Below are positions 46,935 through 58,214 of a DNA stretch of 64,000 nucleotides, one piece after another. The stretch covers positions 9,672,001 through 9,736,000 of the forward strand of contig NC_079884.1 of NCBI RefSeq assembly GCF_029227915.1. Reading direction: 5' to 3'. A program made the translations under genes and the position numbers. This DNA is from Hydractinia symbiolongicarpus. Lineage: Eukaryota; Cnidaria; Hydrozoa; Anthoathecata; Hydractiniidae. The notes under the pieces were generated by a model. That model saw nothing but the letters and a program-made list of their open reading frames with translations. It was not told the DNA's origin and searched no databases. Within the stretch, counting starts at the first letter, position 1. The number at the start of each line of letters is the position of its first letter.

Positions 46935-48900
46935 GTTTCTGGTTTCTGTATAAATATCATTGATAATAAATCTTTATCTGGATTTTTCTGTTGTAGCCAA
47001 ATCTCTAAAAATAAGCAGTCAAATTTTCGTCATTTCTTGCAATAATTGCATTGACTATCAATATAAAATATATGTTTGAAGATACGATGAAAAAATAAAA
47101 CGAAAATATTACCTCTTTCCGCGTGCTAATGTTCATACTTTACCTCTGAGCTTCCTAGAATACCTATCTATAAAATTAATCTGTATTGAAAATATAAACC
47201 GCGGCTATTGAAAATTATATGCAGCGATTCATTTAAATTTAAATCAAGTGAGTGTGCGCACCTGTTGGAAAATACCGCCACAGAGGTATCTTGTGCTCTC
47301 CATTGCAGATGTTAGCCGGGTGCTCTATTTTGCGTTTAGTATCATGTTGGTGACAAAAGAGAACCTAATCCCAACTTTTTTTGTTTTCTTTTTTGTTCTA
47401 TATCGATTATGTTTACATTTTTTAAGAACATCGAATTGCAAAAAAGGCTTTAAATTTTTCAATTTAAGGTTAACAAAGGAAGTCTTTAATCAGCGTTTAA
47501 CAAAAAAAATTTTAACACATGAATATGAACAAATATTTTACTACAAGCTAACTTGAAACACGGCTCAAATTATAAAATTTAGAGAAATTTGAGTAAAATA
47601 TCTCGATCTTAAAATGGCAATAGATACAAATTTGGTGAGTCGTAGCATGTTGCTAAGCCAGTCTTTAATGTTCTCAACCTATAAAAAACTTTGGTGTGGA
47701 TAGTTTGTTCTTAATCAAAAAAAAAAAAACTCTGCAAACATTTTGATGTATAGTTAAATATAATTTGTGCAATTATGCACCTGTTCGATATCCCGCATAA
47801 ACAGCTGATAATTTTTGCTGTTTCTACAAAACTCTTACTGTAAACTTCATTCAACATAACATCTTGCTTTCTGTAGTTTATTGGATTGAGTTATTTGAAA
47901 GAACTCTGTGTTTAAATGTTACATATTCACACCTGTAGGTATAGTAAAAATTTCACTGAATTTAACATTCTGTAAATCGATAGAATCAAGTCTGCGTTTG
48001 GAACCAGCATGTTCGATCAACTTAAATTTACTATAGTTTGAATTATATACATATACGCGAACAATTGTCTGCGCCAAATTCCTAGTAAGGTAAATTCGCG
48101 ATTCACGAATTTACTAGAAGTGAATTGTTCGCTAAAAAATTGCTAAACACTTAGAATCTTTTTAAAGTTAATCAATTTCTATGGCGGTTAATTTTTATGT
48201 GATTCTGTTCGATGACATATAGCCCGTTTGGTTTAAGTTTGTTGTTGAAGAAAAGAAGAGGAAAACGAGAAAATAATTGTTGGCTCTCATGACATGAGCA
48301 ATAGGTCCGAAATAAATTGAAATAGCGAAGTAATCATAGATTCACAAAAATAATCTGAAAAGGGTTCATTCGTAAAAAATCTTCGCGAAATACATTTTTT
48401 TGGACCCCGCGAAAAAAGTCACAATTAATCAACTTAAGCTATCGTATTTTTTGTTGAATTAAAAAACAGACTTTGAAAGTTTATATTTTTTCTATCACCA
48501 TCTTAAAAAATCATTTGTATGAACGTATGGATAATTACAAATCGTAACAAAATAATTCAAATATTTACATACACCAGCTAAGAAATAATCTAGCAAAATT
48601 AACACCGCGTACCTGTTTTTTTTTCAACCAAGCAAGCCGACGTTTAAATTACGTATACTGTACAACCTCGTCTTCAGGGCTTATGTTTTTCAGTTATATC
48701 TGGTTCCGTTCAAATATAGGAGAGAAAATAAGTCTTGGGAACGAGGTTGTACGATGCAGAAAAATCGATATCTTATCAACATCTATAAAAATCGTACACA
48801 AGATCTCGATACCATTCAGGAAAAAAAATAAGAATGATTAAAAAAATATTATATAAAAAGTAATAGAAAAATTATACTAAAATCAGGAAGTGTAAATATA
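46935..48900. other. Intergenic, AT-rich
   Basis: Between the coiled-coil gene start and the tektin-like gene end, both minus strand. One MITE lies at 48664-48751; otherwise no exon with support was seen. The 102-codon plus frame at 47248 is Phe/Lys-rich low complexity. Confidence 0.5.
48664..48751. mobile_element. Fold-back MITE, CAACCTCG family, copy 4
   Basis: Ends are CAACCTCGTCTTCAGGG and the inverted CTTGGGAACGAGGTTG. No clear target duplication: the flanks read ctgta and tacga. Confidence 0.6.
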
Positions 48901-48929
48901 TTTGAAAAAAATATTTTCTTTCATTAACG

Positions 48930-51623
48930 TTAACAACTCAATCCACCGACAACCCATCTATGATTTGCTTTACGTCGTCGATAACGCACGATGTTCGCAT
49001 CAACGTCGGTTCCCACTTGCTTGTCGCGAATATCTTCCTTCAGTCTTTGTTGAGTAATTCTTAACATACCAACGTTTCGACCAATAGCATCTAAAGAAGC
49101 TTCCAGACCGTAATTCCCTTCAATGATTTTTTGAGCCTCTGCCAGTTGAGTTCCCGGATGTCGCTGATAACTTCGCACTGTCGGACGGTCCAGGCGCTCT
49201 CTTGTTGTTAAATCCATGGACGATACAGGCCCCTAAAATATAATATTGAAAACTATATCGCTATAAAATAAATATAAAGAAAGAAAGAAGTATTTATTCA
49301 TTCATATTTATTCATTATGACGTACTGTTTTGGTAGACTGCCTGAAAATTTTTTAAATGTATTTACTTACCAAAGTATATCCTCGCGCTAAGTCGGTCGT
49401 GTAATGCCATCTGTTTCCACGGTGGATTGCCATTCTGTTCTCTCCAGATGCCAATTGCAAATGTTGCTAGAAAGAAAAAAACAATATTTTAAAAATACAT
49501 ACACAGTAAGGACTTTCTATTTCGTACTTCAACATAATGTCACATGTATTACCTTCATTGCAATAGATTCTGATATTTTCTTTGTCAAACCATTATTCAC
49601 ACTTTGATGGATACTTTTCTGAATTTTATTAGTCTCCTTAATAGAGTGGCCTACTTCCTTTAGCAATGTTTGTGACCTTTGAATGGCATCAGCAGCCATT
49701 GCGATAGCTTGTGCAGCTTCTGGGGTGTATGGTCCCAAAGGATTCACTTCCGGACTTTCTAGTATGTGTAAGATATAACGTTAAAAAGAGAATTTCTAAA
49801 GTTAAAAACTTGCTATACAGTTGCAAGAATCTTTCACAAAATAAGCTGATTTGGGATTTTTTATAAAAAGCAAATTCCAAGATATAGATAACAAATATTT
49901 CGAACTTTTGCAAATTTAATCAAAAAACGCTAAATCCCGCATGTTCTTTTCTCTTGATAAAACAGGCAAAAATCAGTTCATAGTACTTGAAAAGAAAACA
50001 AAAAAAGTGAAACACCTACGAGCACGTTCCTTTTTTGACGACATTCTTGATGGGGCACTTCTTGAGCTGGCATGACAAATCAAATCAAGAACTCTGTTTC
50101 TCTCAGACAACACAGCTTTCAACCTTTTTCTCGCGTTGTCCAAGACTTGTAGTTGCTTCTGTACAGAACGTAGCTGACCCTCGAGAAGTCTTTTTAACTT
50201 TAGTAAATGGCGTTTTTCTGCACTAAGTAAATCGTCCGCCCCATCAGTTTCCTATAAAACAGAAAATATACATACATAGAAATACCTCTGGAAATTATGT
50301 TCACAGGTATAGCTTGTAAACCTTTTGGAAAGATAATATATATATATAATAATATCTAAATTGTGACAATTTTACCCTAATTTTAAAGTTCGTTCAGAGA
50401 ATTAAATAAGAATAGCTGAACAGATAAAATTTCTGTTACAGCAATTCGTAACTTTAAAAATGATGAAATGTATTTTTGCAAAACTTCTGATTCTTTAAAA
50501 AAAATCATGTTGGTTTCTACTTTTGTTGATATCTTTTTAGTTGTCATTAAATATAATATATAAAAAATAACTTGTTTATGACATGATACCATTGGTTTAC
50601 TGCCTGTGGATTTTTCCACGGGCCTTATCGACTAGTATATATTAATTGTAACATAGTAACATTTTATATGCACTGACGATGGCTTAATACGGAAAGCTTT
50701 AGCTTTATTTTAACTTGTTTGTTTTACTTTTTTAACCCATCAATTTTCATAGCAAATCTTACCAACGCTTTAAATCTACATATCTGCATTGCAGCTTTTA
50801 AATAAATACCAAAACTTTTCTGTACAAATCCCAAGGTTGCTCCCATTCTTTTGATTCCCTGAATGCTGCCCATATAGATTAATCCCTTTGTTTACATTTT
50901 TTGTGGTAAGACTCTTAAGCTCAGAAATCTGTGTGGCAGAAAAAAGATTGGGGCCCTAGGTTAAGTAAAGTAATATTTAGTCCATCTCATTAACAAAAGG
51001 CATTGTTAGGACTGTAAATGAATTCAAATATATCAGACAAGCATCTGCACAATCTACACTTGATAATAGTTTAAAACTTTCAAATCCACAGAAAAGATCT
51101 CTCTTCTGCCAAATCTTAGCTTTTTTATTCCTCCCGCGTGAATGCCAGAGTCAATGAGCTTTCACTGCTAAAAAGTCAAAAAATAACAATATATATTTGT
51201 TATAACATAACACTGGAATTTATGGATTAGAGGAGATGTTCAAAATATAGTGCACTTTCTTACCCTTTCCCTTATTGGCTTTTCCTTTCTTCCAGCTTGA
51301 GACTGTTCATTCAGTAAAATATCTTTGCGTATGTGTTCTAGAGCCTTTTCTAAATTTTCTTTGCCTCTTAACAAGCATTTAATTTCTTCTTCCGTATCAA
51401 GGAGATTGTCTCTTAACTTAATGACAACAGTCCTTGTTGATCTGACATATGATCTGATTTCAGCATTGCTTTGCTGTATACAATTATCCCTCAGCGAGGG
51501 TAGCGGGTCAAGTTGTCGTCCCAGGTCATTAAACTTATCGCTTCTTTGAACAACAGTTTGGGCCAATTTTATGTTATTAATTGTTGATCTTTTCCATGAA
51601 TCTGGTCCAATTGTCGCATCCAT
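48930..51623 (-). CDS. Tektin-like protein (TEKTL1/CCDC105-like?), 398 aa
   Basis: Minus-strand exons are 51623-51264, 50251-50020, 49758-49553, 49466-49371 and 49232-48930. All GT..AG joins are in phase and total 1,197 nt, at the usual tektin length (about 400-450 aa). The chain is almost all alpha helix. Tektin-like landmarks are an early Asn-Ala-Glu helix (SNAEIRSYVRSTRTVVIKLR), a central PYTPEAAQAI segment, and a C-terminal RERLDRPTV followed by helix and DIRDKQVGTDVDANIVRYRR, which matches the tektin layout of an R-P-x-V loop and a final D..K...D.......R helix. The classic nonapeptide RPNVELCRD is altered, pointing to a divergent tektin such as TEKTL1. Tektins reinforce the A-B junction or lumen of ciliary doublet microtubules. 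Confidence 0.65.
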
Positions 51624-52174
51624 TTTTGAAGTATTCCGGAAAATATTTATACTGTGATTTCTTTGACTTTAATACTAGTTAGCTAGCTAAAGTGTAAATC
51701 TAATGTATGGCCAGCTAGGTAGCAAGCTAACCCAACTTGAATCTTGGTTTGGTAGCCATTTGTTGTCCATGCGTAAACAATAAATTCCATTGATCGGATG
51801 CTATAACAACCGTTCATGTCACGGCACCGAGAATATTTCGGGGTCTGTGTTCGACTTTAGAAAATTCAATGGCGGATCAGTAGGCAGAAAATTTGTATAT
51901 AGTTTCACACAAATATCACAGCTGCGATCTCATAAAATTTTAATTTACACTTCGTAGTTATTTTTGTTATTATTTAAATCTGTATAAAGATGTTAATGTG
52001 GTAGCTGGCTAGTGAAGTGTCTTCCTCGCATCAGATTTATGTCATATTTTCAATTGAATAATCTTCCCTCAGCCATAAAGCAGTAAAACTCAGACAGCGT
52101 AAAGCCACTTTACAACACGCGACACCATAAAGTGTCTGCCGTACTTATACCGTACCTGGCATAATTCACAAAGG
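51624..52174. promoter_or_regulatory. Head-to-head intergenic region, tektin-like / NCS1
   Basis: The 551 bp between the two divergent start codons must hold both promoters. No TATA box is obvious at an expected distance. The sequence is less AT-biased near 51750-51850 (ccgttcatgtcacggcaccgag). A shared bidirectional promoter is inferred from spacing only. Confidence 0.4.
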
Positions 52175-55100
52175 ATGGGTGCAAAGGGGACAAAGTTGAC
52201 TCAGGAAGAGATCAGAGAATTGCAGAAAGCAACATATTGTAAGTTTTTTAAGCACATATTAACTGAGTTAGCTAGCTAGTCAACTATCAGGTTATCTATA
52301 ACTATCTAATTATCTCTAGCTAGCTGATTTGGTGCTATTTCTTATTTGCGTGACCAGCAAAGTTAAAAAACTCTTGGTGAATTTGGGAATTGGGCCACCA
52401 TTGAAAATATGTCAAGTTTGCATGTTCATCCATCTGTCTAGCTATCTACTTGTTGTAATTCTTGATATTTGCTGTTTTAAAGAATGAGGAAACAATGTAT
52501 TTTCAGTGGTGTCCTAAAAGTTTATCATGGCTCTCTTTTTTGGCAACATAGCATACAAAATTTGCTAAAAGCGACAGGCTATTTTAGAAGATTTATCACC
52601 TTTACAATCTTTCTTTACAAACAGGATTGAAAATTTGATGGTAAAATTCGCATGGAATTTTTTTTTTGTCAAGCAATGTTTGCAAACAAATCTTTTCCAT
52701 TATATGCATGTGAATAAACATGAGTGTAAACAAAAACATTTTTGATGTTTTACTGTAAAATACAAAGACCAACTTTAGATGTATAGACCAAGCTTGTGAA
52801 AGGTCTGTGTCCTTGACACGGTTCAAAGGTTCAGCAGTTTTTTGAATCACAGTTCGTGAAGTGACTTGTAAAAAATGAAAATATAATTTTATTTATTGAC
52901 ATTGAGACTGTAACATTTCAAATTACAGCATTATTTGCATTTGGAAAATTTTACTTTTGCAAATATAGGTATTAAGCTTGTTATACTTCGTCTCATGGAA
53001 ATTCCAAAAGTCCTAATCCATGATTTTTTTTTTATTTTGATGATTGCTTCTCTGCACTGGTTTATGTTATTATCTGATATTGTGTACACTCATATTAATG
53101 GTATATGCAATTAAGCAATTTCAGTTATTTTTGTTTTTGTCATATGTTTCCCTGAGTTGCATTGAAATTACAAGACTTTTTTCTATAATTTTATAATGCC
53201 GCTGCATATTCTACTGTGTTCAATGGACATGAAATTCAAAGATCATGGGAAATTCCCAGAATACATTACAAAATTTCTGTGGCCACCCTTTTCGTAAGGG
53301 ATGAAAAACGGATAAAAAAAGTCTATTACGAAATGCAATAGTTTGCCAAAGTTAGTTCTAGAGGTGTTTGCCATGTTTGATTATAAACATGTGTATGATC
53401 ACGAGGCATAACTAAATTCTTTATATATTGTAAAAAATTCTTTTTTTGTTTAATTGTTGTTTTACCCTATCCTCTTTCTGAAATGTTTTATCAAGCAAAA
53501 TACTAAAATTAAATTTATGTTTTAGTTCATAAGATATTTTTCACAACAACTCTCAAAATGGCAGAAAAGTTAAGTTAAACACTTTCCCAAGATTAAAATT
53601 TTAAGCATATTTAACACAATCACGAAAACAAAGCATTATTATATAGCATATTTTAGCCTTTGATATAATTTTAGATAAAGCATAAAGAAAACAATGTACT
53701 TATAAACACATTTATTTAGTGTTGTAATCATAAGTAAATTGAAGTGAATTTTTATATCAGTGGTAAAATCTAATATTCAGAATGTCTATGTATAAAATAC
53801 ATAAGGTATTAATGTAATTGAATGACTGCATGTTTTATGTATGAATGGTCTGACGTTTTATAAAATTATTGGCATAGCATTCCAATTTTTGTCTGGCAAG
53901 ATTGCTTAAGCACTTTATGATTTTCAAAAATACCATTATCATATTTACGTTATAATTAGCTTACCAGCTGGAGAACTACAAAAAGTCTCTTTTGGGTTGT
54001 CACAAACTACCAGAAATTATTCATTTTGGACCCTGATTTTAATTTTATTTTTGAAATTTCAATTATATAGAAGTTCATTCTAAAATGCTAATTATTGATT
54101 TCAGAAAAAGAATATAAAATGACAATCTATTCTTAGATTTAACATGATGATTGTATGATTTTAATTAGTATCTCTTATTTCAAAATGTCAGATTGAAAAC
54201 TCTTTTATTATGTCTTTTCATGTATGCATGTTTTTTGTTGTTGTTATTGTCGGCATGTATTTCTATTTTTAGTTGATAAGAAAGAGCTTCAGAAGTGGTA
54301 AGACTACTATTAGCTTTCTTGCATTTTTTGTTATCAATGCAGTCAGGCAAAAAAATGCTTAAACAGTATTGCTACTAAAAAATAATTGAAATTCGAAAAG
54401 TCTGGTTGAAGTATTTATATTTAGCAAGACAAAAAGTGTTCCTGGGATGTATTCTTTATGAGAGTCAAGGTTTTATTTTTTTCCTTTAGGTATAGAGATT
54501 TTATGAAAGACTGTCCATCTGGTCAATTGCACCAAGAGGTACATTAATTTCCTTTAAACCTTGAAAACTATGTCCTTATAGACTTTTTGTGTGTATTTTT
54601 ACCGCAAAGTCTCAAATCTGGACACCAAACATTTTGTTTTTACAAAAATAATATGTATGTATGCGCGCAAAATTTTAAAGCTTACCTCCCGCAAAAAAAA
54701 CAAGTTACTTTCATATGAAAGAGGTTAAAAAGGTTGTCTAGGAGTTTGTATATTTTTTCAAAAATTCTTGAGTGGTTCCTAAGGATTTGGGCTTGAAGTT
54801 CCTCTAATTATGCAGGACATCATAAACTAGCTCTGAGTGGGTGTTGTATTTAACAGTTTTGACAAGGCTTATAGTGTTAAAAATGTTTTTTAAACTTTTA
54901 GTTTGGCATCTTTAACATTTTACATACATTTCAATATTCAGTTACTATAATTATGCTCATTAAAAGCACATACATGTTTTTGAGCTAGTTCATGACGTCA
55001 TAATTTCACATAATTAGCCTAACTTTTAAGACAAATATCTCAACAACCGATCTTTATCGGTTGTTGAGATATTTTTAAAAAAAAACAAAAAGGTTCCTAG

Positions 55101-56367
55101 GTAACCTTTCATTTAAGCCCAACTTGTTTGTTTGCAAGAGGTGGGCTTTAAGAAAATTATTTGTCTTATTTTGCTTTTCTCTCCTCCATGTAAAAAAATG
55201 TCTCAGTAATCACACAAATTTGTACAAATAAAATGTCTTGCTTTTTTTCAGGAATTTGAGAGAATATACCAACAGTTTTTTCCATTTGGTGACCCGTCAA
55301 AATTTGCAGCTTTTGTGTTTAAAGTCTTTGATAAAAATGCAGTAAGTAAAATCTATTGTAAATAAAATCTACTAAAAATAAAATCTACTATAAATGGCAC
55401 GATCTGTAAAATATTTAGGCATAGGTAACTCTTAATGATTAGATTAAAAAAAAATCGTGGAATTATTTAAGAAAATTGGAAGAACAAAGCAAGCCTTCAT
55501 TGGCCAAATTCTCTACACAAGGTTGCTTTTTTGTCTTCATAAACATTTGCATCACTTTTAGATTGAGAAATAAATTCTTATTATATATATTATAGGATGG
55601 CTGTATTAGTTTTAAAGAATTTATAACTGCTCTTTCAATAACATCAAGGGGGAGTTTGGATGAAAAACTAGAATGTAAGATAAAAAGTTTTTTAATTCGT
55701 TAAAATGTTTCTATTATGTTTTTTTTATTTTTATTATTTTTTAAAATGTGTAATGTTTATTTTAGGGGCATTCTCACTGTACGACTTAGATAAAGATGGA
55801 TATATTACTAGGGATGAGATGTTGCATATTGTAGAGTCTATATATCGCATGGTGGTAAGATTTTAAATCTTCTTTACTAAAAATCTAGTTTAACACAGTT
55901 TAAGTAAAATTTAAGTATATATATATTCTAATTCTAATTCTTGTTTTTATCGGTTACGGTATACAATATTTTGAAGAACTTAGTCTTTCATTTGTTTTCT
56001 TTACAGGGAAGGATGGTAGATCTACCTGAAGACGAAGATACTCCTGAAAAACGAGTTGATAAAATATTTAAAAAAATGGACAAAGTAAGTTTTTTTAACT
56101 AAAAAAGACTACTACAACACTAGGCTCCCAGATTATCAATGTCTTTCGCAACAACACGGTTTCAAAAACAAAATAAATCTGAAGATTGTGAAATGATTCT
56201 AATGATTTTATTTTTTTTATTTGTTTTTTTTTTAAAAAAAAAAGAATCATGATGGTAAACTAACTATGGAGGAATTCCGAGAAGGATCAAAATGTGACCC
56301 ATGGATTGTACAAGCTTTAGCAATTGATCTTCCTGAAGCTGAGCTGACCGAGCAGAAAGGGAGTTGA
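52175..56367 (+). CDS. NCS1: Neuronal calcium sensor 1 / frequenin-like protein, 198 aa
   Basis: Eight exons: 52175-52238, 54273-54297, 54490-54538, 55252-55341, 55596-55674, 55766-55854, 56007-56084, 56245-56367 (597 nt in total). The product starts MGAKGTKL, a Gly-2 N-myristoylation signal. EF1 is degenerate (CPSG at 38-41), as in all NCS proteins. Canonical calcium loops are at D73-E84, D109-E120 and D157-E168. [13 protein letters not shown] and [13 protein letters not shown] are family hallmarks, and overall it is closest to NCS-1/frequenin among the NCS subfamilies I can recall. It would be a membrane-associated calcium sensor modulating exocytosis, ion channels or PI4-kinase. The C-terminus is about 8 residues longer than the usual 190. 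Intron 1 is 2 kb; a 25-nt micro-exon (exon 2) is present. Confidence 0.9.
55033..55074. repeat. Perfect 19-bp hairpin with 4-nt loop in NCS1 intron 3
   Basis: AAATATCTCAACAACCGAT is followed by CTTT and the exact complement ATCGGTTGTTGAGATATTT. The stem has no mismatch. Confidence 0.9.
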
Positions 56368-58214
56368 ACACTAGTGTTTTATTTATTTTATTATTGAATG
56401 AGCAGTCTTTTGTATTTATGATTCTTTTATTATGGCTCAAATTATTTGACCCTATTACTTTGACTAAATATAATGAGAAATATTATTTTTTATATGTTGT
56501 GTCCCATTTGTTTTTGTTTGTTTATTTTTGAATTTCTTTTCTATTTTTTTCACATAGTTTCTAACAGACATTTTTCTTTAAAAGTCTTATCTTCTGCATC
56601 TACATAGATAAAAATTTAATGCGATAAAGAAGTGCTGGCTTTTGCTTTCTTGTTTTTGGGGAGTGAGTCATAAATGGAAGAATGTATGTTGTGTTTTTTT
56701 GTGTTAGGGGAGGGTGTAAATTCCCAAGATTAATGTACTTTTTCAAATGGTGAATTATAACTTTATGGCCATCATCAACACCATTGTTTTGAAAAATTTA
56801 CTACATCAGAAATAAGCTTATCACATCTACAAAATTTCTCACCACAGGAGGAATGCTCTGTAGATAGTTTGTTATTTTTGCACTATGTATTCTTTTCTAC
56901 TGTAATTTTAGATTTTGGATTTGGGGTAATTGTATATATATTTCTAGAATTGTCTCCATTTTTTGCTTTCATGTAATTATTCTTTCTACAACTGTAAATG
57001 ATTTACTATCTTATAATTAACTATTTCACGTCTTGTTCTTGTTTCTTAGGACAGTCTGCGTTAGCCTAGTTGTGCTTGGAGTTGATCCCTTTAAACAAAT
57101 GTCATGTTATTCGTATGTGTAAAAACAACTTCTGTAGAGAATAACAAAAAGTTTCTTTTTTGATTTGTATTGTGTCTAATTGTGTTTAGCATTAATTGTT
57201 TAAATGTAATTAAGGCAATAATAATCCATTAGTATTTTTTGAATGAATTTTTAAAGTTTTATTTCCAAAACTCATGTTTCTTTTGTTCTTGTAGTTATTC
57301 ACTTCGTCGCACACACTTTATTGTGCACGTTAGAAAGTAGCAGTGTTTTCTTTTCTATGTAAAAAAGGTTTTTTCCCTTTAGACTTGTTTGTTTTCATTT
57401 TTGTAATTAATGTTATTGTATTTCATTTTTTGTAATTAAAACTGTAAACAACAGTAAACCATGCTGAATTATTGAAGAGGGGTTTTTCATGTCGCACGTT
57501 TATATCATGGACTAAAATCGAAGAATTTGTGAATAAGAGGTTCCTAAATGTACTTTATAGGTTGTTATTACTGGTGCTGAAAAATTTATTAAAACGTAAC
57601 AGAAGATAAGAGGAAATGCTTTTTTAGATGAGGGAAATAGAATTAAAACAAATATTATATTTATTGACATCTTCTGTTTTTTTCTCCATTTGTGTTTTTT
57701 AGTGTCTTGTCTTTCTCTTTAATTACTAAGGAAAAAGAATTACTGGGAAAAACATTCTTTACAGAAATTTTTTTTAAGGAATTAGTTTTTAGCTCAAATC
57801 ATTTACAAAAAATCTCTTTGCCAATATTTTTCATTTCTTGTATCCACAACAATTTCTGCTAATATTTTTCATTTCTTTATACTTTATTTTCCTGTAGAGT
57901 CTGAAAGTTATGTTCAGCGAAATACTGATATTGTTTCGACTGAAATTACTCTGCAATTAAAGCAATCTGGGACCAGTGATCCACAAAAAATATTTATTCA
58001 CAAAATCCAGTTATCCATTATCTTCCTGTCATAGTTTTTATAGTTTTATGTAATTTCTTGTTGCAGTTAGAATATTTTTATTTTGTTGAATTTTGTCCGA
58101 GTTAGCACTGCATAAAGTGTTTTATTGGATAACAGCATGAGTAATCAGATTGATTTGAAAGATAGGAGAAAGATTTTGAATAATAATTTAAAGTTCACTT
58201 AGGTAAAGAACAAA
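56368..58214. other. NCS1 3' region and intergenic DNA
   Basis: T-rich sequence without exon-like frames. The first part is probably the NCS1 3' UTR. Several AATTAAA/ATTAAA-like hexamers are possible, for example near 57435, but the cleavage site cannot be fixed. Confidence 0.5.

Noticed and set aside
50950-50975. Fifth CAACCTCG-family MITE ('ggggccctaggttaag')
   Set aside because: Only one weak end and no inverted partner within 150 bp.
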